A stretch of DNA of 53,965 nt, from IMG/VR virus record IMGVR_UViG_3300043420_000786, positions 1-53,965 of that record. One strand, written 5' to 3'. Shown piece after piece: positions 41,693 to 50,283 of the stretch. Position 1 is the stretch's first letter. Every line of letters starts with the position of its first letter. The notes beneath the pieces were generated by a model. That model was not told where the DNA came from. It searched no databases and saw nothing but the letters and a program-made list of their open reading frames with translations. The stretch is from a virus. A program made the position numbers and the translations under genes.

Positions 41693-43201
41693 ATGAATGA
41701 TTTTGAAATAGAACCAGTAGATTCTGTCTTCATAAAAGTAAATTGTGATTCTGGATTCACAAAAGAATTATCCGATTACTTTACTTTTCAAGTACCAGGT
41801 CACAAATTTATGCCTGCATACAGAAACAGAATGTGGGATGGTAAAATCAAATTATACAATTCTTTGACAAAACAGATTTATGCTGGTCTGTATGATTATG
41901 TTGTTAAATTTGCTAAGGATAGAAATTATTCTGTTAAAGAATTCGATCAACCAAACAATCAAGATATAACTCAAGACTATGTAAAAGAATACTGCAAAAC
42001 ACTTAAGATAAGTGCTGGTGGTAAACCTATTGAACCCCACAATCACCAAATTGAAGGAATAACTCACGCTCTCTCAAAAGAAAGATGTCTGTTACTTTCT
42101 CCTACAGGTTCTGGTAAGAGTTTAATGATTTATGTAATATGCAGGTATTTACAAGATCAGATTCCAGAAGATAAAAAAATACTAGTGATAGTCCCCACTA
42201 TTTCTCTGGTTTCTCAAATGTATTCTGATTTTTTTGATTATTCAAAAGGAACCAAATGGAAGTGTAGGGAGAATTGTCATAAGATATTTGGTGGACAAGA
42301 GAAAGAGACAGACAAGCAGATAGTCATAACTACTTGGCAAAGCATATACAACTTACCAGAAAAATATTTCAAAGATTTTAGTGTCGTGATAGGTGATGAA
42401 TGTCATCTGTTTAAATCAAAATCTTTGACAAGTATTATGTCAAAGTTAAAAAATTGTCCATATAGAATAGGTACAACTGGAACTTTGGATGGTTCTTTTA
42501 CACACAAACTTGTAATAGAAGGATTATTTGGCAGAGTACATAAGTTGACTTCAACAAAAGAACTTATGGATAAAAACCTTCTATCGGATCTTTCTATTGA
42601 TTGTTTGGTTCTACAGTATCCAAATTCTGTAAGACAGACTTTTAAAAAACTAACATATCAAGAAGAGATAGATTGGTTAGTACAGAACAATGCTAGAAAT
42701 GATTTTATCGCAAAACTTTCAAACAGTATGAAAGGAAACACTCTTGTTCTGTTTCAATTTGTAGAAAAACACGGAAAACCTTTATTTGATAAAATCAAAT
42801 CTTTGGCGAAAAACAGAAAGGTATTCTTCATTCATGGCGGAACCGAAGCAGATGATAGAGAAAGTATTCGTCAAATTGTAGAAAAAGAAGAAAACGCCAT
42901 TTTGGTTGCTTCCTATGGAACATTCTCTACTGGTGTATCTATCAAAAGACTACATAATATTGTGTTCTCGTCTCCATCAAAAAGTCGAATAAGGGTTTTA
43001 CAATCCATAGGAAGACAATTGAGAAAATCAGAACACAAGGAAAAGGCAAAGTTGTACGATATTTCTGATGATCTATCTTGGAAATCATATCAAAACCATA
43101 CTCTCAAACATTTTATAGAGAGAGTAAAGATATACGAATCAGAAAAATTTGACTACAAGAAGATTCTAATACCCATAGAGGAGTCAAATGGAACAGACTA
43201 A
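41693..43201 (+). CDS. uvsW: Helicase UvsW
   Basis: A 502-residue homologue of T4 UvsW (503), the superfamily 2 helicase that unwinds R-loops, reverses forks and branch-migrates recombination intermediates. Walker A is SPTGSGKS (136-143), motif II is GDECH (DECH 235-238), motif III is the GTTGTLDG region and motif VI is SIGRQLRKS. The N-terminal 1-110 region (AYRNRMWDGKIKLYN) is the small DNA-binding domain of UvsW. Length and motifs agree with full function. The end overlaps the next gene by 14 nt. Confidence 0.95.
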   Translation: MNDFEIEPVDSVFIKVNCDSGFTKELSDYFTFQVPGHKFMPAYRNRMWDGKIKLYNSLTKQIYAGLYDYVVKFAKDRNYSVKEFDQPNNQDITQDYVKEYCKTLKISAGGKPIEPHNHQIEGITHALSKERCLLLSPTGSGKSLMIYVICRYLQDQIPEDKKILVIVPTISLVSQMYSDFFDYSKGTKWKCRENCHKIFGGQEKETDKQIVITTWQSIYNLPEKYFKDFSVVIGDECHLFKSKSLTSIMSKLKNCPYRIGTTGTLDGSFTHKLVIEGLFGRVHKLTSTKELMDKNLLSDLSIDCLVLQYPNSVRQTFKKLTYQEEIDWLVQNNARNDFIAKLSNSMKGNTLVLFQFVEKHGKPLFDKIKSLAKNRKVFFIHGGTEADDRESIRQIVEKEENAILVASYGTFSTGVSIKRLHNIVFSSPSKSRIRVLQSIGRQLRKSEHKEKAKLYDISDDLSWKSYQNHTLKHFIERVKIYESEKFDYKKILIPIEESNGTD

Positions 43202-43826
43202 TTACAGAATCCTCAAATTAAAAAATGGTGAATCTTTAATTGCTGGTTTGATGCCAGTAACAAAAAAGGATATGATGACTTTAGAAAACCCGATGGTTTT
43301 CAAGACAGTTTCGATGATAGATGAAAAGAATCTAGGAATGAAAGAATTCTTGGTAATCAGAAACTGGAACGAATATTCCACAGATAAAACAGTAGACATA
43401 GCAATAGATTGTGTAATGGCCATACTGATCCCAGATGAAAAAATATCATCAGTTTATGACTTCGAGAAAAATAAAAAAACTATGTCTAATACTGAATTGG
43501 AAGATTTTCTTAAACAACATCAAGATCAAAATACACAAAAACCAAATGGACATTTTAACACGGTAAATGTTGAATTGCAATTATCACCAGAAGCGTCTAT
43601 GAATTTTCTAGATCTATTGGGCATAGAACTAGAAGATATGGAAGAACTGGAAGATATGGACGAGGAAGATGTTGATGATGAAGATCTAGAGGATTTTTTG
43701 GAGGAAGAGCCACAAATATCTGCTCCTCTCCCCAAGAAAAAAAATAAGCCCACTGAAAACAAAAAAACTACTTGGGGTAATTCTTTTGAAGACTGGTCGC
43801 CCGATCCTAATGACTATCTTAAGTAA
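43188..43826 (+). CDS. Sm-like-domain protein with acidic linker, unknown
   Basis: A 212-residue protein between uvsW and gene 55. The first 90 residues (YRILKLKNGESLIAGLMPVT... LENPMVFK... VAMAILIP-like strand seen as IDCVMAILIPDEKISSVY) follow the beta-barrel pattern of phage proteins related to Sm/LSM folds. A second short region (NTVNVELQLSPEASMNFLDL) follows, then an acidic run of about 30 residues and a Lys/Trp C-terminus ending WSPDPNDYLK. The function is unknown. Its place beside gp55 leaves open a link to late transcription (T4 needs co-activator gp33), but I see no gp33 signature. RBS agaggag lies in the end of uvsW. Confidence 0.55.
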   Translation: MEQTNYRILKLKNGESLIAGLMPVTKKDMMTLENPMVFKTVSMIDEKNLGMKEFLVIRNWNEYSTDKTVDIAIDCVMAILIPDEKISSVYDFEKNKKTMSNTELEDFLKQHQDQNTQKPNGHFNTVNVELQLSPEASMNFLDLLGIELEDMEELEDMDEEDVDDEDLEDFLEEEPQISAPLPKKKNKPTENKKTTWGNSFEDWSPDPNDYLK

Positions 43827-43832
43827 TAGGTC

Positions 43833-43861
43833 TTATCAAACCTGGCACAGAGAAGTATAAC
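43833..43861 (+). promoter_or_regulatory. Weak upstream promoter candidate before gene 55
   Basis: TTATCA, 17 nt, TATAAC. The GAAGTATAA context recurs at the stronger promoter downstream (43919-43927), which may mean a duplicated or shared element. Confidence 0.25.
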
Positions 43862-43900
43862 AAACTTTTTAAAGGTGTCAAGTAAATACCATTAATTTTC

Positions 43901-43928
43901 TTGACTGTGCAAAGAACTGAAGTATAAT
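43901..43928 (+). promoter_or_regulatory. Sigma70-type promoter of gene 55
   Basis: TTGACT (43901-43906), 16-nt spacer, TATAAT (43923-43928). The expected start is near 43935, giving a leader of about 12 nt with a ggag RBS (43937-43940) before the ATG at 43947. This would let the host RNA polymerase make the late sigma factor early. Confidence 0.6.
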
Positions 43929-43936
43929 CTTTGCAC
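43907..43936 (+). promoter_or_regulatory. Dyad GTGCAAAG-N14-CTTTGCAC over the gene 55 promoter
   Basis: A perfect 8-base inverted repeat begins right after the -35 hexamer, encloses the -10 box and ends immediately before the RBS. It could be an operator or, in longer transcripts, a hairpin next to the ribosome binding site. Confidence 0.55.
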
Positions 43937-43946
43937 GGAGACAATA

Positions 43947-44438
43947 ATGAAAAAACAAAAACGAAAAACAGAACATTACTTAGACAACAAAAAGTTCTTC
44001 GAAGAGATGCAAAAATGGAAAAAGACTGTTTTAGAAGCAGAACAGTCGGGGGAAGACAAACCCCCAGTTACGGAGTATATTGGTATAGCATTTTTGCAAA
44101 TAGCAGAAAATTTAGCAAAGAAACCTAATTTTGTAAACTATCAATTTAAAGAGGATATGATAAGCGATGGTGTCGAGAATTGCTTAATGTATGCTTCTAA
44201 TTTTGATCCAGAAAAGTCCAGTAATCCCTTTTCTTATTTTACACAGATAATATACTATGCATTCTTGAGACGAATACAAAAAGAAAAGAAACAAAATTAC
44301 ATTAAATACAAATACTTAGAATCACTGGACAAGGTTGGAGATTTTTCTGAGATACTGAGAATGATGGGTATAACAGACGAAGAGAAAAATTCGTTTTCCA
44401 CATTTGAAAAGAAATCAAAAGGAAAGAAGAAAGAATGA
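43947..44438 (+). CDS. 55: Late-transcription sigma factor gp55
   Basis: A 163-residue homologue of T4 gp55 (185), the minimal sigma that directs RNA polymerase to TATAAATA late promoters and contacts the sliding clamp. The core is NPFSYFTQIIYYAFLRRIQKE (about 91-111), equivalent to sigma region 2, preceded by FKEDMISDGVENCLMYASNF. The N-terminus and C-terminus are very lysine-rich. The late boxes found before genes 13, 19, 22 and 23 in this window are its expected targets. It has its own sigma70-like promoter within a dyad. The stop overlaps the gene 47 start by 4 nt. Confidence 0.9.
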   Translation: MKKQKRKTEHYLDNKKFFEEMQKWKKTVLEAEQSGEDKPPVTEYIGIAFLQIAENLAKKPNFVNYQFKEDMISDGVENCLMYASNFDPEKSSNPFSYFTQIIYYAFLRRIQKEKKQNYIKYKYLESLDKVGDFSEILRMMGITDEEKNSFSTFEKKSKGKKKE

Positions 44439-45478
44439 AAGTCGCAGTAGTGACCGATACTCATTTTGGGGTTAAGAACGATTCTCCTTTGTTTTTAGAT
44501 GAGTTTCTATCTTTCTTCGAAAAACAGTTCTTTCCCTATCTTCTAGAAAACAACATCACTACGGTCTTACATCTAGGTGATCTTTTGGATCGAAGAAAAT
44601 TTGTAAACTTCTATACTCTGGCACAAGTCAGAGATAGATTTATGTCGTTCTTCGAGAAGCACAATATAACTCTGCATATCATTCTAGGCAATCACGATAC
44701 ATTCTATCGTAATACTAGCAGCATCAACTCTATGACAGAGTTGTTTTCTCATTACAACAATATTCACATTTACAGTGATCCAGTTACTATAAATCTAGAT
44801 GGTGTGGATATTGGTCTAGTTCCGTGGATAAATGAAGCAAATACAGATAAGTGTATACAGTTTCTGAACGATGCAAGTGTTTCCATCGTCATGGGTCACT
44901 TTGAAATAAACGGATTTCAGGTTGTGTCAGGAGTAAAACACGAACACGGTCTTTCTCCTTCCTTGTTCGATAAGTTTGATGCTGTTTATTCTGGTCATTT
45001 TCATATAAAGCAGACAGACAAGAACATAACATATCTGGGAACACCTTATCAAATAACATTTTCAGATGCATATGACAATAAGGGGTTTCATATCTTCGAC
45101 ACCGAAGATTGCAGTATGACTTTTATTGTAAATGAAAGAAAGATGTTCTATGTTATAACTTATGACGATAGAACGGAAGACCCACTCAAGAGTTTGGATG
45201 TCAGTAAATACAAGAATAGTTTTGTCAAAATTATAGTAACCAACAAGACAAAACCATACACATATGATCGGTATATTGATGCCATATATTCGATGCAACC
45301 GGCTTCAGTAACCTTCATAGAAGATGTCGTTGAGATTTCTAAGGAAGATATAGTTGACACTACCGAAGATACGATTACAATCATCAATAACGAAATCGAC
45401 TCTATGGAAGAAGTCGATGATAAACCCAAGTTGAAGAAAATCGTACAAGAACTGTATATGGAAAGTCTCACGCTATGA
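44435..45478 (+). CDS. 47: Recombination nuclease subunit gp47 (SbcD/Mre11-like)
   Basis: A 347-residue homologue of T4 gp47 (339), the metallophosphoesterase nuclease of the gp46/47 end-resection complex. The metal-binding motifs are complete: TDTHFG (D8, H10), GDLLDRR (D49, D52), LGNHD (N86, H87, D88), MGHFEI and SGHFHI. It also degrades host DNA and supplies 3' ends for recombination-dependent replication. In T4, gene 46 follows gene 47 almost directly; here two small genes separate them. The end overlaps the next gene by 4 nt. Confidence 0.95.
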   Translation: MKVAVVTDTHFGVKNDSPLFLDEFLSFFEKQFFPYLLENNITTVLHLGDLLDRRKFVNFYTLAQVRDRFMSFFEKHNITLHIILGNHDTFYRNTSSINSMTELFSHYNNIHIYSDPVTINLDGVDIGLVPWINEANTDKCIQFLNDASVSIVMGHFEINGFQVVSGVKHEHGLSPSLFDKFDAVYSGHFHIKQTDKNITYLGTPYQITFSDAYDNKGFHIFDTEDCSMTFIVNERKMFYVITYDDRTEDPLKSLDVSKYKNSFVKIIVTNKTKPYTYDRYIDAIYSMQPASVTFIEDVVEISKEDIVDTTEDTITIINNEIDSMEEVDDKPKLKKIVQELYMESLTL

Positions 45479-46068
45479 ATATCTTTGTATTAGCACACGA
45501 CCCTTATATTGCTGCCAAACAAATGTGCGACAAGCATGTGGTCAAAATGATTGTGGAAACCGCCCAAATGCTTTCCACTGCTCACCGCGTACTTGATGGT
45601 GTTCCTCTGAATAGCACTTCTGCTTCTGGTAGAAAGTACAAGAAATATGTTATGCCAGATGCACAGTGGGACAATATTCTATGTAAAGCGGTTATGCCAA
45701 ATCACCCCTGCACTGCTTGGTGTATGGAGACACGGGAAAACTACAAGTGGTTGTGTCGTCACGGTATGCAACTGTTGCAAGAATATACTGTGCGTTATGG
45801 TAAAGTTCACAAGATGGAACCCCTATACTGGGAATATTTGATCCATACTCCCAAGATGTTTGTTCATCACAAGCATCATATTCTCACGGAGTTCCCACAA
45901 GCGATGCCGCCACAGTACAGGGATCCAGATCCCGTCACAGCGTATCGCCAATACTACATAAATGAGAAGTCCCGCTTCGCAAAGTGGAAGATGGGTAATA
46001 TTCCTGATTGGTATACCGAGGGTCTAAATGCAAAACAAATTTCTTCAAGAAATGAACAACTTACATAA
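45475..46068 (+). CDS. Conserved phage protein inserted between genes 47 and 46
   Basis: A 197-residue protein. The start MNIFVLAHDPYIAAKQMCDK followed by HVVKMIVETAQMLSTAHRVL, the middle NHPCTAWCMETRENYKWLCR, and the RYGKVHKM segment are very typical of a family I know from many T4-like and marine phages, whose function is not established. Several conserved His and Trp residues (CDKHVV, HHKHH) hint at metal binding or an enzymatic role. The position between the nuclease subunits suggests DNA metabolism or repair. It has 4-nt and 41-nt overlaps with its neighbours. Confidence 0.7.
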   Translation: MNIFVLAHDPYIAAKQMCDKHVVKMIVETAQMLSTAHRVLDGVPLNSTSASGRKYKKYVMPDAQWDNILCKAVMPNHPCTAWCMETRENYKWLCRHGMQLLQEYTVRYGKVHKMEPLYWEYLIHTPKMFVHHKHHILTEFPQAMPPQYRDPDPVTAYRQYYINEKSRFAKWKMGNIPDWYTEGLNAKQISSRNEQLT

Positions 46069-46528
46069 ACTGTATGAAAATACAGGTCATGTAGAATTGA
46101 CAGAATTGGAAGATGGATATGTTCTGGTTACAGTTGATAAAATCGACATTAGATATATCCTAGAAGAAAACAATTTTGAATATGTGCAGACAACTGATGG
46201 GATTATTGTAACTGATCCATTTGAAGAATTAATTGAAGAATTCGAGGAATATGATTTCCTAGTTAGTTCTGCCACAGAGATACTGGAAGGTGCTGCTAAG
46301 AAGAAATTAGTTATCAGAAAAGGAAAAAGAAAAATCATATTTAAATGCCCTCCAGGTCAAAAAAAGGTGGGGCGCCGCTGCAACAAAAGACCTTCTAGGG
46401 ATCTTATGAAACTTAAGAGAAGAGCAAAGAGAGCAGCAAGGAAAGCAAAAAGAAAGAGATCTCAAGCAAACAGAAAGAGAAAGATTTCTTTAAAAAGAAG
46501 ACCGCATAAAGCCAAACACAAGAAGTGA
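46028..46528 (+). CDS. Small protein with highly basic C-terminus
   Basis: A 166-residue protein whose N-terminal 90 residues are acidic (EELIEEFEEYDF). Its last 65 are extremely basic (KIIFKCPPGQKKVGRRCNKR, then runs of KRRAKRAARKAKRKR). The CPPGQKKVGRRC element looks like a small knuckle also seen in other marine phage proteins. Nucleic-acid binding is likely from composition alone. The first 41 nt overlap the preceding gene; the start at 46028 is supported by a gaggg RBS 3 nt upstream of the taa ATG context (46018-46022). The next ATG (46052) has a poorer RBS and would also overlap. Confidence 0.6.
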   Translation: MQNKFLQEMNNLHKLYENTGHVELTELEDGYVLVTVDKIDIRYILEENNFEYVQTTDGIIVTDPFEELIEEFEEYDFLVSSATEILEGAAKKKLVIRKGKRKIIFKCPPGQKKVGRRCNKRPSRDLMKLKRRAKRAARKAKRKRSQANRKRKISLKRRPHKAKHKK

Positions 46529-46534
46529 TTTATT

Positions 46535-48235
46535 ATGCTAAAATTTGAAAAAATCCGTTGGAAGAATTTTCTTTCAACAGGTAATGTCTTTACAGAGTTA
46601 CACCTCAACAAAAATGATACAACACTAATCAGCGGCGAGAATGGTGCGGGTAAGACCACCGTTCTTGACGCTATTGTGTTTTGTTTGTTTGGGAAACCAT
46701 ATAGAAACATCAACATACCTCAACTAGTCAACTCAATCAATCAAAAAGATTGTGTCACAGAAATCGACTTTGATGTATCTGGCATCAAGTACAAGGTTCG
46801 TCGCGGTATTGCACCAAAGTTCTTAGAGATATACAAAGATGGCAAATTAATAGATCAAGATGCTACAAACAAGGATTACCAGAAGATGTTCGAGGATCAG
46901 ATCCTGCGAATGTCTTACAAGTCTTTTTGCCAGGTAGTTATTCTTGGCTCCACAAACTATGTTCCATTTATGCGTCTTACCGCCGCGGAGCGTAGATCGG
47001 TCGTAGAGAACCTATTGGATATAGATGTATTCTCTAATATGAATATTCTTCTCAAAGGTAAACTGTCTTTACTCAAGGATCAGCAGAAGGATGCAGACAA
47101 CAAGATAGTTCTTCTACGGGAAAGAGCCGAAGGACAGAAGAAACTAGTGAAAACTCTTGAAAGTTCAAATAAAGAGCACATAGAGAAGTCTAAGAGTTCT
47201 CTTGAAGAATATGCAAGAGAAATAGAAGTTCTGACCGAAGAGAACGAACAATTGCTCAAGCAAGTTGAGGAGTTGGAGGAGAAACTTATTCCAACAGATA
47301 TGTCTATTCAAGATATCGAATTGTCCAAGATAGAGACAGAAGAGAGCAAGTTGGAAAAGGAAATTTCTTTCTATGAGAAGAACAGTTCCTGTACTCGATG
47401 CAAGCAGGAACTCTGTGAAGACCACAAGCAAAGCATAACAAAGGTTCTCAAGGAAGATCTATCCAATCTCAGTTCCAAGAAAACAACCGTTCTTGGACAA
47501 ATGAAGGTGATCAAAAATGATATGGAAAGCAATTCCAAGATAAACAAAGAAATAACAGAACTGAACAAGCAAATTCAGTTGAATAATGCAAAGATCACTT
47601 CCACTAAAGGTATAATCAACAAGACAACTGATCAGATTAATAAAGCGGCAAAAGACACTAAGAATGTCGATGATGAGAAGGAGAAGTTTAATCTGATAGT
47701 CCAAGAAGGGATTGATGCAGCAGAGAACAGAAAGGTTGTAGTCGAGGATGTTCATTACCATACTATAGCAGCATCTCTTCTCAAGGATAGTGGCATCAAA
47801 GGTAAGATCATCAAGCACTATCTGCCTATTATGAATAAGGTGATCAACAAGTATCTTGCACAGATGGATTTTTTCGTTCAGTTCCAACTGAGTGAGTCGT
47901 TCGAAGAAACTATCAAATCTCGGCACAGAGACATATTCACATACGATAGTTTCAGTGAAGGCGAAAAGCGTAAGATCGACTTGGCACTTTTGTTTGCTTG
48001 GAGAAAGATTGCTGCCATCAAGAACTCGCTCAGTTGTAATCTATTGATATTTGATGAAGTTCTTGATGGTAGTTTGGATGATTATGCCACCGAGTCGTTC
48101 CTGAATATTCTCAAGTCTTTTGGTTCGGATACTAATGTATTCGTTATATCACATAAATCCAAAGAACTTCTTCAAGATAAATTCCAAGATCATATCTCCT
48201 TCGTCAAGAAGGGTAATTTTAGTAGAATGTTATGA
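46535..48235 (+). CDS. 46: Recombination ATPase subunit gp46 (SbcC/Rad50-like)
   Basis: A 566-residue homologue of T4 gp46 (560). Walker A is GENGAGKTT (34-42). A long coiled coil (about 180-400) carries a zinc hook CTRC at C286/C289. The ABC signature is SFSEGEKRKIDLALLFAWR (about 472-490), and the Walker B/D-loop is LLIFDEVLDGSLDD. It pairs with gp47 to resect DNA ends. All catalytic elements are present. The end overlaps the GNAT gene by 4 nt. Confidence 0.96.
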   Translation: MLKFEKIRWKNFLSTGNVFTELHLNKNDTTLISGENGAGKTTVLDAIVFCLFGKPYRNINIPQLVNSINQKDCVTEIDFDVSGIKYKVRRGIAPKFLEIYKDGKLIDQDATNKDYQKMFEDQILRMSYKSFCQVVILGSTNYVPFMRLTAAERRSVVENLLDIDVFSNMNILLKGKLSLLKDQQKDADNKIVLLRERAEGQKKLVKTLESSNKEHIEKSKSSLEEYAREIEVLTEENEQLLKQVEELEEKLIPTDMSIQDIELSKIETEESKLEKEISFYEKNSSCTRCKQELCEDHKQSITKVLKEDLSNLSSKKTTVLGQMKVIKNDMESNSKINKEITELNKQIQLNNAKITSTKGIINKTTDQINKAAKDTKNVDDEKEKFNLIVQEGIDAAENRKVVVEDVHYHTIAASLLKDSGIKGKIIKHYLPIMNKVINKYLAQMDFFVQFQLSESFEETIKSRHRDIFTYDSFSEGEKRKIDLALLFAWRKIAAIKNSLSCNLLIFDEVLDGSLDDYATESFLNILKSFGSDTNVFVISHKSKELLQDKFQDHISFVKKGNFSRML

Positions 48236-48684
48236 TATTTGCTACAAAAGAACAAACAAAAGAAATATACGATATTTTCCGCAAGAGAGGAGACATATTT
48301 CCACACATCCGTTTTGATTATGTGAGCAGAGCGATCAATAGTGGTCGGTGTGTTTATCAGGACGGTGTGGTGATAATCTTCAGTGTATACAAGAAAAGAA
48401 CAAGAGTTGGCACTTGTGGTATACCAAGAAACAACTGTATGCTTCATCAAATAGTCAACGGATCTGAAGGAAACGGTAAAGCAAAGGAAGTTCTCAATCA
48501 ATTTCTTGCCTACATATCTTCGCTCAACTTGCCAGCAGTTTGGTTGAGTGTAAGAGCCGACAATAAAAGAGCGACAGATTTCTATGAAAGGAATGGATTT
48601 CTTCAAGTCGGTAGTGTAGAATGGATGAACGGAACTCTAGCAGGATTGATATTCAGGTATTCAAATGAACAAACCATACTATGA
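48232..48684 (+). CDS. GNAT-family acetyltransferase-like protein
   Basis: A 150-residue protein of the GNAT fold. The acetyl-CoA-binding motif A region is HQIVNGSEGNGKAKEVLNQF (about 82-101), and the following PAVWLSVRADNKRATDFYER, NGF is the usual motif B. The substrate is not predictable. It overlaps gene 46 by 4 nt and the DNA methyltransferase gene by 20 nt, so it is translated with them. Phage Mu Mom, a DNA-modifying enzyme, has a GNAT-like fold, so a role in base modification is a speculative option alongside protein acetylation. Confidence 0.75.
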   Translation: MIFATKEQTKEIYDIFRKRGDIFPHIRFDYVSRAINSGRCVYQDGVVIIFSVYKKRTRVGTCGIPRNNCMLHQIVNGSEGNGKAKEVLNQFLAYISSLNLPAVWLSVRADNKRATDFYERNGFLQVGSVEWMNGTLAGLIFRYSNEQTIL

Positions 48685-50248
48685 ACGAAATGATTATGTG
48701 ATTAACTCAAAGATAAATGTGCTCTTTGAGGATCTTCTCGAAATGACCCCACAGGACTTTGAGAAGTGGGTAGTCGAAATGCGTAAGGAAATTCTTTATG
48801 CTTGGGACACATATGGTTGTCCACCAAGAACAGGCAAGAGCGAACAAGATATAGTAGATCAATTTAATCGTTTGGAGTCCTTTCCTGTTCACGAATTCAC
48901 AAATTCCGATGAACTATCGAATACTCCTGACGATGTGATTATTAACAAGTCAAGAGTTGGTGTGGAAGTAGATCAGTTCTTTTCCAATATGTTCAAGACG
49001 CGAATCAATTATTCCGATAAGGATAATGGATATTCTATTTACGATTTGTTCGCCAAGGATGAGTTTCTACCTAGAATAGTGAAGGGTGCTGCTCGTCACC
49101 TTAGACGCGATTCGATGTATAAGCACGCTTTGTCTGCCATTCGCAACGACAAGAAATATTCTATTGTAGATGTGAATAATGCCGATGAGTGGATGGATGC
49201 TTTCTTCAGCAATCCGTCTGTGTTTACTGGTTATGATTTTATGTTGGAACAAGTGGAACCCAGAGAAGGTCTTAATTCTGGGTATTTTCAAATTGAACAA
49301 AACAAGATCCTTCATTTGACCAAGGAACAGTTCATCAAGTGGAAACCAAAGATGTCTTATCGGCATTATTCCACATTCGATGCTGACAATCTTCCTGATG
49401 ATAAGATCTATGCGCTTAGAGTTTATAAGAAGGGAGAGAAGGTTTTTCCTGCTGGCTTTGCCTCTTTCCGTATTGGTTACATTCAACCAGCAGTAAATTT
49501 TCCTCCTTTAACAGCAAAGTATTTGTATGAAAGATTTACGGAACATATTGATAAATCTAGCACAATTAACATATATGATCCCTCTAGCGGCTGGGGCGGC
49601 CGTATTTTGGGTGCTATGTCTATTTGTGACGACCGTTGTGTGCATTATATTGGTACTGACCCAAATCCTGAAAACTATCCACCAAACCTTAATAAATTTG
49701 GTAAGTATGGTAGTATTGCCGAATTTTACAACACAAAAACATATAGAGGTAATGGACTATTCTCGTCTACCAATACCTACGAAGTGTTCCAACTCGGCTC
49801 AGAAGTAGTCAGACAAGACGCAGGATTTCAAAAATACAAAGGTAAACTAGATTTGGTGTTTACTTCTCCTCCATATTTTAATAGAGAAGCATACTCAGAA
49901 GATCCAAATCAATCTTATAAGAAGTTTTCTTCATATGATAACTGGAGAGATGGGTTCCTTCGGCCTACTTTGGAAACTTGTGTAGAGTGGCTTCGATCTG
50001 AAAGATACTTGCTTTGGAATATTGCCGATCTTTTGGTGAAAGGTGAATACCTCCCTTTGGAAGAGGACTCAAGAAAGATACTAGAAGAGATGGGCATGAA
50101 ATACAAGATGACTGTGAAGATGGCTCTTGAACCCATGCCTGGAACCAATCGTATAGGTGAAGACGGTATCCCCAAGTGCAAGAATTACTGCAAGGTGGGT
50201 GGACGGTATTTGAAATATGAACCAGTTTTTGTATTCTGGAAGCCTTGA
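48665..50248 (+). CDS. DNA methyltransferase (N4-cytosine/N6-adenine type)
   Basis: A 527-residue protein. SAM-binding motif I is YDPSSGWGGRILGA (about 304-317) and catalytic motif IV is TSPPYF (about 400-405, SPPY), which is characteristic of amino-methyltransferases. LLWNIADLL and the C-terminal KYEPVFVFWKP complete the fold. The first 300 residues are an extension of unknown function (MTPQDFEKWVVEMRKEILYA... YIQPAVNFPPLTAKYLYERF). Gene order GNAT-MTase with a 20-nt overlap suggests a joint function. It may protect phage DNA from restriction or mark it; no matching endonuclease gene is in the window. Confidence 0.85.
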   Translation: MNKPYYERNDYVINSKINVLFEDLLEMTPQDFEKWVVEMRKEILYAWDTYGCPPRTGKSEQDIVDQFNRLESFPVHEFTNSDELSNTPDDVIINKSRVGVEVDQFFSNMFKTRINYSDKDNGYSIYDLFAKDEFLPRIVKGAARHLRRDSMYKHALSAIRNDKKYSIVDVNNADEWMDAFFSNPSVFTGYDFMLEQVEPREGLNSGYFQIEQNKILHLTKEQFIKWKPKMSYRHYSTFDADNLPDDKIYALRVYKKGEKVFPAGFASFRIGYIQPAVNFPPLTAKYLYERFTEHIDKSSTINIYDPSSGWGGRILGAMSICDDRCVHYIGTDPNPENYPPNLNKFGKYGSIAEFYNTKTYRGNGLFSSTNTYEVFQLGSEVVRQDAGFQKYKGKLDLVFTSPPYFNREAYSEDPNQSYKKFSSYDNWRDGFLRPTLETCVEWLRSERYLLWNIADLLVKGEYLPLEEDSRKILEEMGMKYKMTVKMALEPMPGTNRIGEDGIPKCKNYCKVGGRYLKYEPVFVFWKP

Positions 50249-50249
50249 C

Positions 50250-50277
50250 TTGACTACAAGTATTCTTAGGATAGAAT
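50250..50277 (+). promoter_or_regulatory. Sigma70-type promoter TTGACT-16-TAGAAT
   Basis: TTGACT (50250-50255), 16-nt spacer, TAGAAT (50272-50277). The ATG at 50284 follows only 7 nt later, so the leader would be very short. The hexamer is doubled (TTGACTTGACT), with the first copy at 50245-50250. Same -35 and spacer as the gene 55 promoter. Confidence 0.5.
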
Positions 50278-50283
50278 ATAGTT

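Noticed and set aside
45475-46068. Identification of the 197-residue protein as DenV-type pyrimidine dimer glycosylase
   Set aside because: The N-terminal and active-site pattern of T4 DenV is not present; it fits a different uncharacterised phage family.
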